A stretch of 64,000 bases of DNA from Climacium dendroides. Taxonomy: Eukaryota; Streptophyta; Bryopsida; Hypnales; Climaciaceae. A model generated the notes under the pieces. The model was not told where the DNA came from, did not search any database, and saw only the letters and a list, made by a program, of their open reading frames with translations. The DNA lies in assembly GCA_950106755.1 (NCBI GenBank), contig OX467084.1, positions 35,653,213 to 35,717,212 of the forward strand, read 5' to 3'. The position numbers and the translations under genes are program-made. How positions within the stretch are numbered: position 1 is the stretch's first letter; each line of letters starts with the position of its first letter. Shown piece after piece: positions 38,201-48,800 of this stretch.

Positions 38201-39256
38201 TTTTCTTTCCGTGCTTGCTCGGCTATTGAGGATTGACGGATTCGTAGGAGCTTGCTGGAGGACTAATTCATTATCATCACACTTTGATTTAGAATTGACT
38301 ATGTCGCTTCCCACCAGGTGATTTCCTGGAGCTGTCCATTGCATACTACCCTCTGATACGAATTCCCCATTCTCCAAGTCCGAATCTCCCCTCTCCCCTT
38401 TCACCGCCTGCAATGCTCTTCCATTTAGCGCATAAGTACCATAGTCCCTTTCATGACTTCTAGTTTCTGCATTGTTACCGTACAATGCCCTCGTCGCATC
38501 ATCACAGTCTGCGAAAACACGGACCTGGGAACGAGAACGATCCAAAGCGGATTCCGGACCAATCGTTCTATCCGTCTCACTTTCTGCATGCCATGTTGTA
38601 GCTTTATCTTCGGTAAAGGACCCTTTGCCTCCCTCTTCACCAGCACTAGAACTGCCATTAGCAACAGCTCGAAAACGGCCATCATTATCCTCCGCGTCCT
38701 TTCTCGCTACATCAATTCGCTTGGCTACGGAGCGCCTTGACGGAATCTTTCGATGGCTCTCGTCTGAGACTCGTGGGGGTAGAGGTAGATTCGAATGGGC
38801 ATCGTAATCCGCCCATCCTGAATGTCTTTCTCTGGGCCTGTCACCCAGTCGACTGTGCATAAAGTTAACATTCCGATTTCCAGATTCCCGACTAGCACAC
38901 CCAGGTATGCGAGAATCTGGAAAATCACTTGCAACCTGTTGCTGCCATCCCTGTTGCCCATCGTTCAATAAAAAAGGGGCATCTCTAGGGTGTAGATTAA
39001 GAGGCCTGATTCCGGGATAAGGCCAGCTCCGCTGCTGAACGCCCCTTTGGAGAAAATTAACAGGTACGCCAACTCCCCTAAGGACTCTGCATTCCCGAGC
39101 TAAATGACCCGGTTGCCCACAATTGAAGCAATTGCGGACCCAATCAGGCCGCGGAAACAGATGAGGCTGTCCTTCAAACTGGTGGCCACCGAAACCTCGG
39201 CTTCTATCCATGCAGTTCAAATGGTCAGCTGCTGCTGCCTTCCCGCAGTCCCACAT
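26211..39256 (-). CDS. ATXR3: ATXR3/SDG2-type histone H3K4 methyltransferase, 21 coding exons
   Basis: Exons: 39256-37213, 36474-34729, 34550-34054, 33853-33077, 32764-32604, 32410-31928, 31712-31484, 31352-31116, 30761-30564, 30443-30372, 30086-29976, 29864-29764, 29542-29443, 29297-29202, 28711-28544, 28235-28128, 27966-27913, 27683-27436, 27331-27223, 27084-26791, 26399-26211. The product is 2,673 aa; phases join at every GT/AG junction. It holds a CCHC knuckle (43-56), a GYF-like domain (about 1006-1055), an F-box/LRR-like stretch (about 1370-1490), the SET domain with RLCHSCRPNCE (2207-2217) and FDY (2245-2247), and post-SET CLCGSQGC (2262-2269). The long C-terminal region (DAAADLIHLYAYTKHFF, then FGSPMLDA) is specific to ATXR3. 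This family deposits H3K4me3 in plant nuclei. The start MWDCGK is the first ATG I trust; Arabidopsis ATXR3 is shorter (about 2,335 aa). Exon 1 is the least certain part. Confidence 0.9.
39089..39130 (-). other. CCHC zinc knuckle in ATXR3 exon 1
   Basis: Residues 43-56 read CFNCGQPGHLAREC, a perfect C-x2-C-x4-H-x4-C knuckle of the kind that binds RNA or single-stranded DNA. It is encoded in the first coding exon. The exon joins exon 2 in frame (G|GA), which supports its membership in this gene. Confidence 0.8.
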
Positions 39257-40912
39257 CAAATCGCCAACATTCGACAAAACTTCAGAGCCTGCTTGCCACT
39301 TTGTACGATACAAATCAATCAGGTCTGTCGAATCTAGTAACACAGAACGGGAAGGAAATAAGAACAACGACAATACTATCACAAACAACTCTAAGGCAAT
39401 TCTGACTTCGACAATTTCGGCAGGCTTCTAATAGTTCGACAGGGACCTTGATTGTATGATCAAATAAAATGCTAGGAATCGACTAAAGAATAGATACGGA
39501 AATAGTGTTTGAAAGCAATGTGATCTCATTCTCAAAAGGTCAAGTATCTCAAACACGCTCAGCTGAAATCCAGTTCACATTTGACTGGCAAGAAAATACG
39601 AAACAAGAGTCTCACGGTAGTTCTCGACTGACTATCCTACACGTCCCGATTCTATGGACCCTAAAATCGCGCCCCCTAGTCCAAATGATCAAGACGGCAT
39701 TGATACTACACGAAGGGAATTCTATGGACATTGAGTTACTTGTGAATCTCACAAAATTAAAAGTGAAAGCAAATTAGAGAAGGAGGGGACAGAGGTAAGC
39801 TTCTTAAATCCTACGAAGAAGCAGGAGGGAGTTCGCTACAATGACTGTTATCTTAATGAAGAAGCACCAATTCATCTCACACTACAAATATCTAAACTTC
39901 TAAAGGCGCATGAGGAAGTAATCTTTAGCATGTCACCACCAAAGGAGCTGTCAATTACCTCCACGTATGCCGCAGGGTAAGACTCTCCAACACAAAAGAC
40001 AGGCCAGTCAACATTACCCCTGCCTCCATGCACTCTTGTTCAAAAAAAAAGCGGAGGAGCAGCTTCAGGGTAGTAGCAACTCTGCACAAGTGCACAAACT
40101 CATTTCAATTCCCAGAAGAAACCTTCACGAAATTGGTCAAGAATCCAAAATCCCGCAAAAACATCCCCACCGCCATAACGCAAAACCCTGATTCCTCGCC
40201 TCAGGTAGGCAGGCAACGAACAATACAAATCCACGTACAATAACACCGAAAAGCGCTGAACTGAAGCGCAAAACCACGGCTCCCGCGACAGTAGTACGGC
40301 CACAAGGCGAACTTAACACAGCGCTCGCGCCAAACCAAACCCTAGGAGCTAAGTCCATCCCCGAGCGCTCCCATAGCAGAACTCAAGCAATCCCCCGCAC
40401 CTCCTCCTAACGCGTAAACCGCGAACACCACCACCATCTCCACGCCACGATCCCCGTCTTAGCGTAACAACCTAGGCAGCTAACATGACATGAACGGAAA
40501 ATCGTATAACATGCAAACGACATCCGAAGCGCATGCCACAACTAAGCCCTGCCCTGTCATTCGCAGTGCGAGAACTTCAACTACCACTGCTGCTCCGTCC
40601 TACGTCGGAAAATGCCAAGCGCACCAAAACCCGAGACGACGCCAGACGTAGGGGATCGCATGCAGCGACTGCAACGGGACTGTAACGGAGCATTGGAAGA
40701 CGGGGCGATGAGGAAACAAGAAAGAAAGATTAACGGAGCCCAACCTTCGGGTTCGTCTTCGTCTTGTATAACTCGCGCTCCCCCTCGCTCCCGCCCAGTC
40801 TGCACACAACCCTAAACAGCCTTCGCTTCCGAAGTGTATGACCTTTTTCTACACGGGGATGCCCTTCTCCTACCGCACCGCAGATACCCGGATCCTCGTT
40901 CGTCACCTCGAC
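39257..40912 (-). promoter_or_regulatory. Probable 5' leader of ATXR3 with one or more introns
   Basis: The coding frame stays open upstream to a likely acceptor (TTACTAG) near 39,338, so a noncoding first exon and a leader intron are expected. The region 40,100-40,880 is GC-richer and compatible with the first exon. Small minus-strand frames at 40,581-40,809 show no family features and I treat them as leader sequence. Confidence 0.45.
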
Positions 40913-40920
40913 TATTTATA
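40913..40920 (-). promoter_or_regulatory. TATA box of the ATXR3 gene
   Basis: TATAAATA on the minus strand stands at the edge of the GC-rich island, just outside the AT-rich intergenic DNA and facing the gene. Transcription would be expected to begin about 30 bp downstream, near 40,885. Confidence 0.5.
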
Positions 40921-41159
40921 TCCCTTTGCGATTTTTAATACTACCCAAAGTACTTGTGCCGTTTTCACACAAAAGACTGTAAAAACTTGAGGTGCTAAAT
41001 TTTTTACTATCTAAGTTTTTTACTATCTATATATCCCTATGAAAAATTTGTATCGATAATAACCAAAGTATTTATGCAATATTGGAAGTAAATAAGATAT
41101 AGATACAAGTATTATATGCATCTATACCTTGTTTTGTTTGATACGATGAGATTTGACAA

Positions 41160-41996
41160 ACTGTGAGGCATCCATTGGTGGCATTCTCAGTACTGTTGGA
41201 AAGCTCTTTGCAATGACAATGAGGGATGCAAGGACTTTGTTTCGTGGCATTTGGACCTAAGGTGTGAAAATTATTGAATTTTAGAATTTTTATGAATTCA
41301 AAAATTGAATTAAATCATCTTTTATTTTGGAAAAAAATCATAACTTTCATGTTGCATGTTCAAACGCCATAAAATAAAGCCCTTGCACTCCTTCATGTAT
41401 AAAGATTTCTATTTATATCATGAACACAACTTTTCACACGACAACAAAGCCCTTGCACTCTTTTGTGCATAAAAATATTGAATCATTTTTTTAAAAATTT
41501 AAAATTTAAAAAATTTAAAAATTATTTTTACTTTTATTTTGGTTATGGCAACAAGCATAGGGCACACTAGTCTAGCTATTCCTTAAGTTAGATTGTTTAT
41601 TTTATTTGTTTGTTATACTAAGATCTAAAAAACTATAAAGCATCATAAAATACATTCTTGGTATGATTGAAAAGATCTTTGCAATGAGGGGGGCATGGAC
41701 TTTGTTTCATGGTGTTTGGCCTACAATGTGAAAATCATTGAATTTCAAAGCTTTTAAGAACTCAAAAATTGAATTAAATCATTTTTTATTTTTAAAAACC
41801 ATAACTCTTACATAACATGTCCAAATGCCACTAAACAAATCCTTTGGACATAAAGCTTTCTATTTGTATCAAGAGCACAAACTCTCATACTACAACATAG
41901 CCCTTGTACTCTTCTATGTATAAAAGATATTAAATTTCAAAAATTAAAAATTAAAAAATAAAAAAATATTTTTACTTTTATTTTCATTGTAGAAAC
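41160..41996 (+). repeat. Diverged direct duplication, unit about 470 bp
   Basis: The segment from 41,200 (AGCTCTTTGCAATGA, GGACTTTGTTTCGTGG, CAAAAATTGAATTAAATCAT, AAAGCCCTTGCACTC) recurs in the same order from 41,670 (AGATCTTTGCAATGA, GGACTTTGTTTCATGG, CAAAAATTGAATTAAATCAT, ATAGCCCTTGTACTC). A piece also appears inverted at 60,880-60,990. No coding potential is seen. Confidence 0.75.
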
Positions 41997-42489
41997 TAAT
42001 AAAGCTTGAAGTATTAAATTTTCTAGTATTTATTCCATAGGCAGAGTTTAGAGTTTATTTTGAGCTAGTAGGAGTTAGCACGAAGTTGCTTATTGATATG
42101 GCTTAGGTTGTGTGGGCATTTATTAATAATCAAAATACTTATATCCCATGAACATATTTGCTAAAAATGACAAATTTTCAAGATACTAATTTTTTTTACT
42201 ATTTATGTCCCTTTTAAAATTGTATATTAAAAATAATCAAAATACAAATGTTAATTTTACACAATATACTAAAACTAGTGGTTGGGATTAGCAAAATATA
42301 TTTTTAGAAATTGATGACAAAAATTTTGAGAAATCATTTTATCAAGAAAAAGTCTAAAATAATCTTTTTATTTGAAGCATTTGCCAAATTACATTTTCTA
42401 ACTTCCACTACAAGAAAATAAGGGATTTTGCAACTATTGTTTGCAACTAATGTGCCTAGTTTGCAACTTATTTATGACTTGTCTATAAT
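41997..42489. other. AT-rich intergenic DNA
   Basis: Nothing beyond AT-rich sequence is seen here. Confidence 0.4.
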
Positions 42490-42705
42490 TTATAGACTTG
42501 TAGATTTTGAAATTTTAATCTCAAAGATTTGTAGATTTAGAATTTCAAATCTTTTTTTTAAAATCATCAAATCTAGAAATATCCTAGATGTTAAATATCT
42601 ATAGATTTTTGTAGATGATAGAAATCTACAAATTGTGAAAATCTACAAATTATAGAAATCTATAAGTTGTAGAAATCTACAAAGTATAAAAATCTACAAA
42701 ATATG
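42490..42705. repeat. Minisatellite of about 16-17 bp units
   Basis: From 42,619 five near-copies of GAAATCTACAAATTGT follow one another. Upstream, at about 42,500-42,560, the same motif appears inverted (TTGTAGATTT), so the array is flanked by its own reverse copies. At 42,830-42,920 a different short motif (AGTTGCA-TGTAGTCTAGT) also repeats. Confidence 0.7.
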
Positions 42706-42920
42706 TAAATATTAGAATTTCATTATCAAAATTCATAACACAAGAATGCTATAACTTACAATTCAATCTTATATGTCCAACCTAATGGTATTCTTGACAA
42801 TTGATAGGGAACAATTAATAAAATATTTAATAGTAGTTGCAATTGTAGTCTAGTTGCACTATAGTTGCAATTCAGATGCATTGCAGTTGTAGTCTAGTTT
42901 GCACTTTAGTTGAATTGCTA

Positions 42921-43630
42921 TCAAATTTAAATTATATGCAATTGTAGATAGACACATCGACCTCTACAAAATGTAAAATTACCCACATCAACAATTGTGA
43001 TGAATATTGGATGTAAAATACCTCACATTAATTCTTTTGTTACATTCCCATAAGCATAAATACATTTTGCAACTACAATGTAACTATGCCAAAGTTAGTG
43101 CAAATATAGAGGATTGTAGTTACAGGACAGTTGCATAGAACACGTAGTTGCATTTTAGTTGGTTGTAGTGGACACATTTTTCTTCTAGTGTTTAACCTTC
43201 AAAGGACAGATTGGTGACCATGGAAATCATCTTTTTTAGTACCTTGTAAATCAATTACTTTTAATAAGAACTAAAGTATTCATTAGAGGTCAAACTATTG
43301 TATGAAATCTCTCCTTTTTGCACAAAATTTCAAACATGAACAATTGCACTTCTACCCTATATAGAAGAATTCTCTAAGTATCATTCATCGGCCAAAAAAG
43401 GACCATGGTGTCCTTTAAAGATTAATTATTTGGCAAAGAATGCCAATCCTAATTATATAATATGGTTATTGTTAAAATATTTAAAATTTGAGGTGCTAAT
43501 TTTTCTATCATTTATTTAATTTTTGAAGAATTTGAAACAAAAAATATTTAAAATATGCATGCAAATTTTATACTATATCATATCACTAAAATCATAAGTC
43601 CCTCTGTAATATCACAAATGCTACCATTAA
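42921..43630. other. Intergenic DNA with an inverted repeat copy
   Basis: The part at 43,185-43,400 is the inverted third copy of the repeat at 18.3-18.8 kb. The rest is AT-rich without a supported gene. Confidence 0.5.
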
Positions 43631-44416
43631 TACTAGGGTCTTGTGCTTGCTATGCTACGCATTCATTGTATCACATATTAGTAAAAATTTGATATATTTG
43701 AATAGGATGCATGATAATGATTTTGATAAGTCTTTAAAATAATTATTTTAATTATCCTATAAAAATATTTTTAATCATGCTTACATAGAAATCATATTTT
43801 CACACAATGTGATATTACTGAAATTGAGTAGCAACTCACAATCACCTCTATAATATCACTTTTTACAAAGGGTGATATTATAGAAATAATGTAGTCGTTG
43901 CAATTGAGGTGATTTTAAAGAGGATCAATATGGTGATATTATAAAGGTAGCAATTCCATTGCTTTTCTTGGCTTTATACTTCTTTTGCATTTCTATGATT
44001 TTGTACTTTTGTCAGCTTTGAACTTCTAATTTCAATTTTCTATTGCTACTACCAAATGATATGAGAAATTTATTGGATTGAACCAATTTTGGATTTCACA
44101 ACAATTAAATTGTTCACAAAGCTTTTGAGATTTACAAATTTTGGGTTGCCACTGTTTGTAACAATTGAGTCAAATTTCTAATGCATTCTAATGTATGTGT
44201 ATCTTTTACCGTATTCATCATTGCATGTATTTCATTCATCTTTCATTAAATTTCTATTGTTTATTTCAGTTTATGCTTATTTATAAAAAAGAAGATTTTA
44301 GTAATTTTTATCTGAAGATTTATTGAAATTCTTGCTCTGCATTCTATCTAATACATAAAAATTCTAATGAAATTCTAATGGTGAATGCGTAGCATAGCAA
44401 GCGCCAACTGCTAGTA
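43631..44416. mobile_element. TA-flanked terminal-inverted-repeat element
   Basis: TACTAGGGTCTTGTGCTTGC followed by TATGCTACGCATTCA at the left is mirrored at the right by GTGAATGCGTAGCATAGCAA followed by GCGCCAACTGCTAGTA. The inverted match is about 36 bp with a few mismatches. Both ends read TA-CTAG, so the target site may be TA. The body is 786 bp without an ORF and holds GTGATATTA motifs in both orientations near 43,810-43,950. Non-autonomous DNA transposon; superfamily not assigned. Confidence 0.7.
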
Positions 44417-45330
44417 TGCTTATTAAAAAAATAAAAACCTAAATTACTAATCTAACACTGAAATCAATAAAGCTTGTTGTTAGTTTTTTTAATCTTAATA
44501 TATCAAAGTTAGCATGCCACTATTTATTAGATTCCTACAAGGTTTCTACTCTCTTCCCAACATAGTTTAAAGTTTCATAACCTACAAGAGCTGTTGTAAC
44601 ATAGATCTATCCTATTAGTGCAAGAGCAATTTTCATATCATTCATAAAATTAACATCACTATAAAAAATTTGAGAAAATTAGTACAGATGAATAACATCA
44701 TTCATCAACCCTATTTTTGCAAAATAAACAATATAATTTTTTAAACAATCGTTAGATCTTTGTAAAAAATAGATTCCCTAGAAGTTCTTCGATTTTCCAA
44801 TCTCAAAAAAATGAGTGAAAAAAATAATTTGATACTTCACTTTTGACTTTTGAAGCCCTAAATACCCATAAAAACATTTTGGATTTAAAAGAGCTTTGGT
44901 GGTTACATTTAAACTACTAACACATGCCAAGGATCCCCACTCTTTAGAAAAAATCAATTGTGTGACTAAATCTAATCAAAATAATGTTACATTCAATCAA
45001 GGGCAAATCTCTCCCAAATATTTTTCTCTTTTGACAGTGATTTCTGAGTTTTGCAAATGTAAACAACCAAATTATTTTACGTGATTCTTTTACTCTCTAC
45101 ACCCAAAACAATTCCAAAAATTTTTGGGTGAAAAGGTGAAATCTGATAGTTAGGTTTTGAATATTCCTTGCTCAATAATTAATTAAAATTATTGGAAGTG
45201 ATTTGGTAGTTCCTTAAAAATAGCAAAAAAATTGTTATTTTTCATACATTTCTTTTTGAAAAAAAAAATAACATCCCCCCAAATTCAAAATCTAGGCAAG
45301 TAGTTTTAAAAATATTCTTTGACTATGGGA
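44417..45330. other. AT-rich intergenic DNA
   Basis: No gene or clear repeat boundary is seen before the GC-richer SEC10 promoter region. Confidence 0.4.
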
Positions 45331-45863
45331 AACAATAATTTTAAAATATATATATTTTTTTCCAAACCTGTCCTACAGGGTAGGGTATTCAAATTCTTTA
45401 GAGCCCACCCTAGAAAAAACGGAAGTAGGTCTTCAAAGGGAAAAGCCCAACACGAGACGCAAACATTGGATGAGTGGAGCCCAGAGACCAGAAAGGCTGG
45501 CCAACGTCAAAGAAGCGTGCGCTTCATCAGGGTCGAAGCACCGCAGGCCAATGATGCGCGACGCATGTGCCTCGCTCGAAGTTAAAGCTTAGGAGTTGTT
45601 TGCACCCGAGCCCGAAGCATTCGCTTGCGAGCTTTCCACGATCCAGCCTCCCGCCGGCGATGCAGCTGCGATCCTTCCGCTACTTCATCACTCATCGATC
45701 GTCAAGCTTTTAGCACTCTTTTGTAGTTTTGAAAACTTAAAAGCCGCGTCTCCTTTTCGAGCTTTTCTGTGATTCACTGCCCTCGGCATGACTTAGGGCT
45801 TTCACTCTCGGTTGTGTTCTTCCCCGGGGAGCGGCAGGCCTTTTCACGGCCTTTTCTGGAGCC
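45331..45863 (+). promoter_or_regulatory. Promoter and 5' leader region of SEC10
   Basis: Composition changes from AT-rich to gene-like at about 45,370, and the island continues to the SEC10 start codon. An AT stretch (ATATATATATTTTT) at about 45,346 could serve as a TATA element, but this is a guess. The last 200 bases are pyrimidine-rich, as in plant leaders. Confidence 0.4.
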
Positions 45864-48800
45864 ATGAGGGTGAGTACTTTCGATTTGTTCGTCTCGCTTT
45901 TGGTTTCTTGATTTTTTTTTGTTAATTTTTTTTCTTCTCTCTCTTATCATTATGGAGCTTGTTTGAGGTTACGGTGCTTTTTCTTGATGTTGTTTTGTTT
46001 GTTTCTTGTTCAAGGTTGCGGAGAGGGATAGTGGATCCCGCGACAGTAACGGTGGCCGGGCGTATGCGAAAGGCTCCCCTGCTTCGTCGCTTCCGGCTCT
46101 GGGAATTGATGATTTTAAGGTGCGGGATAGGAATGCGCGTTATCTGTGGACAGTGCGTGAAAAGTGCATTGTGATTTTCTGCTGTGGAAGAATAGTTGCG
46201 ACGCGATGAGTGTTTTTATGCGTTTTTAGTAGTAGATGAGACCAAATCTGATTGGTTATGCGCGTGAGCTTGGCTGTTGGTGAGCTTTCACTGTAGTATT
46301 TGTACTCAATTATACGGTGCACTGCAACTTTGTATCTGAGGATTTGTCTCAAAAAAACATTTCAGCTGAAGTTTCAGTGGTGTGAGGCTTATGTTAGTTG
46401 ATTGCAGTACGCCTTTGAGTTGAAGGTGTTTTCGGCAGACAATCGTTTGCAGGGGCGATGTTTTCTTACTGGCTACATTTGCATTGGTCACCAGGGCGCA
46501 TTCTCCTTCGATGACTTTTTTAAGAGTATTGTAGCGGATGTGGTGCCATCCTTAAGTGAGGATGAATCGAAATTACCTGATGGAAGTCAGGGTTTCGGGA
46601 ATGGGAGCTTGGAAGATAGTGGGGGAAATGGGAGTGGCGTCTTGGTCGGTCAACCGTTTGCGGAGGCTGCAGTGCTTCTCCCTCTGTGCAGGGATGCTCG
46701 AAGTGAACTTGTTGAGCTTTGCTACAAGGTTAGAAGTCTCTTCAAAAGTTCTGAACTTGTTTCGAACTTAATTCTATTTGTTAGGTTGGTGATCATCTGG
46801 TATCTTCTCTACCTCGTTTATGTGACTTTGCATCTGCGGTATCTAGTCTGTAAATGCTGGACATAAAGAACCTGGAGTATTTAAAGATTCATGTTTTCGT
46901 TTTGTTAGGTGGATTCGCGGTTGGAGAGACTCAAAGACGAAGTTTCTAATTATGACATGAAACATGAGGAGAAATTTATCGAGGTGAGATGCCTGTGATT
47001 TCAGCAGCCTGATCCTGCTAAAAGACAACTTCCTCCTTGAGTAGATTATCTACCTATATCTCGCCTTTTGCTCCCGACATCTACGCAGACAGGTTCGTTT
47101 GCTCTAGAGAGCAGACCAGAGATTCGATCGCAATATTAAAGCTTTCGACTTTGAGATGATTTTAATAAGCAAGCATGTAGATGATTTTCATATCCAATTC
47201 CATTAGTTTCTTTAATTGTGTCTGGTTCTATCGAATGTAGCGTCTGAAAAGTAACTTGAATTGCAGCTAGACAAGGGAGTTTCAGGCCTATTCGAAAGCT
47301 TCAGTCGGCTGGATTCACGAATTTCAGGCGTGGGTCAGACTGCTGCCAGAATCGGGGATCATCTTCAGGTATCAATACCTCTCCTTTTAATTAGATTATT
47401 TCCTCATATTAGAGCTATTCTAAAAGTTATCCCTTGAATCTTCAATTAAATCGGGCATTGGAGTATAGAACAGGAGTGATGAAAATGTGAAAACTTGTGC
47501 AAAACTCATATTTGCGCATGTGCACCTGTAAGGTCAAAATCTGAGTTCTGCACATGTTCTCAGCATTCAACCTTCATATCTTTTGTTCTATCACTTCAAT
47601 GCTTGATTTGATTGAAGATTTGAGTTTGTTGGGTGGCAATTGTTTGGTGAGGGTAGAAACATTTCATTAAACTTTCAAAAGCACACTTGTAGGATGTGAA
47701 AGTGAAAATACAAGGCGAGTACACAAGGATAGCTCTATTGTATATCTTCAAGCTTGTGATTTTGTGAATGACTATGTGTCCTGATAAGGGTTGAAACGCC
47801 TAAATGCAGAATGCAGATGCTCAGAGGGATGCTGCTAGCCACACCATTGATCTGATTAAGGTACATCATTATTTAAGCACGCTGTTCTCCTTGAAATAAT
47901 TTTCAAATATTTATTTGTTGCGGGTAGCTCCGCATATGAATAGTCTGGGTGCAAGTTTGGACAAACTTGCATTTTAACGTTTAACCCCTTCGTGCCTGAA
48001 CTGAAAATAAGAATCCCTCTTTGGACGGTTGTAAACAACTATAGTTTCTTGTAAAATGTATATTTTAATTACCTTTCAAATCCCTCTTTGGCCGTTAAGG
48101 CACCTAGGGGTTAAGATTAGGGTTTTCTGCCTTGGTTAAGTGAATACCTGCCGAGGTATGCTAGACAACTTCAGAATTCGTTTCTTGCTTCATGGACACC
48201 GACCAACCCTAAAACGACTACGGTTACGTAGTTTGTTTGAAATGGTTGCATTGATTTTACTTCTCTTGGCAAAACAGTATCTGATGGAGTTTAATGGAAG
48301 TCCGGGGGATCTCATGGAGCTATCTGCTCTGTTTACCGATGATGCACGAGTTGCTGAAGCAGCGGCTGTTGCTCAAAAGCTCAGTAAGTTAGAACTTGTT
48401 CTTTGTCCCTATATTCTAGGCTCAGTTATACTGAGTACAAATTCACATGATGAATTAATGCAATTTCCTTTGTGAGCTTAGAAACATACCAGTCAAGTTA
48501 AATCTAATACTTTGCAGAATCCGACTTTTTGTCTGACAAGTTCTATTTTGTTTTTATTTTATTGCAGCAGTGAATGCAGTAATTTGTCATAGTAATAGGA
48601 AGTAGTTACGTTGTGCGTGGGATACTGAAGGTAGTGACTCCTAGCATGTGCTCATCTTGCACAGATCGTGATAGTCAATCTTGACAGATGCTATCAAAAG
48701 AGTTGTGAGCTCTCTTTCGATTGAAGGGCTCGCTACTGATGTTAATCGGACCTGGAAAACCGCACAAGATGGTAGTTTCATGTATTTGTAATGAGTCTAA

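Noticed and set aside
40581..40809. Minus-strand frames near the ATXR3 transcription start
   Set aside because: No recognisable domain and no clean splice into the main frame; more likely 5' leader sequence.
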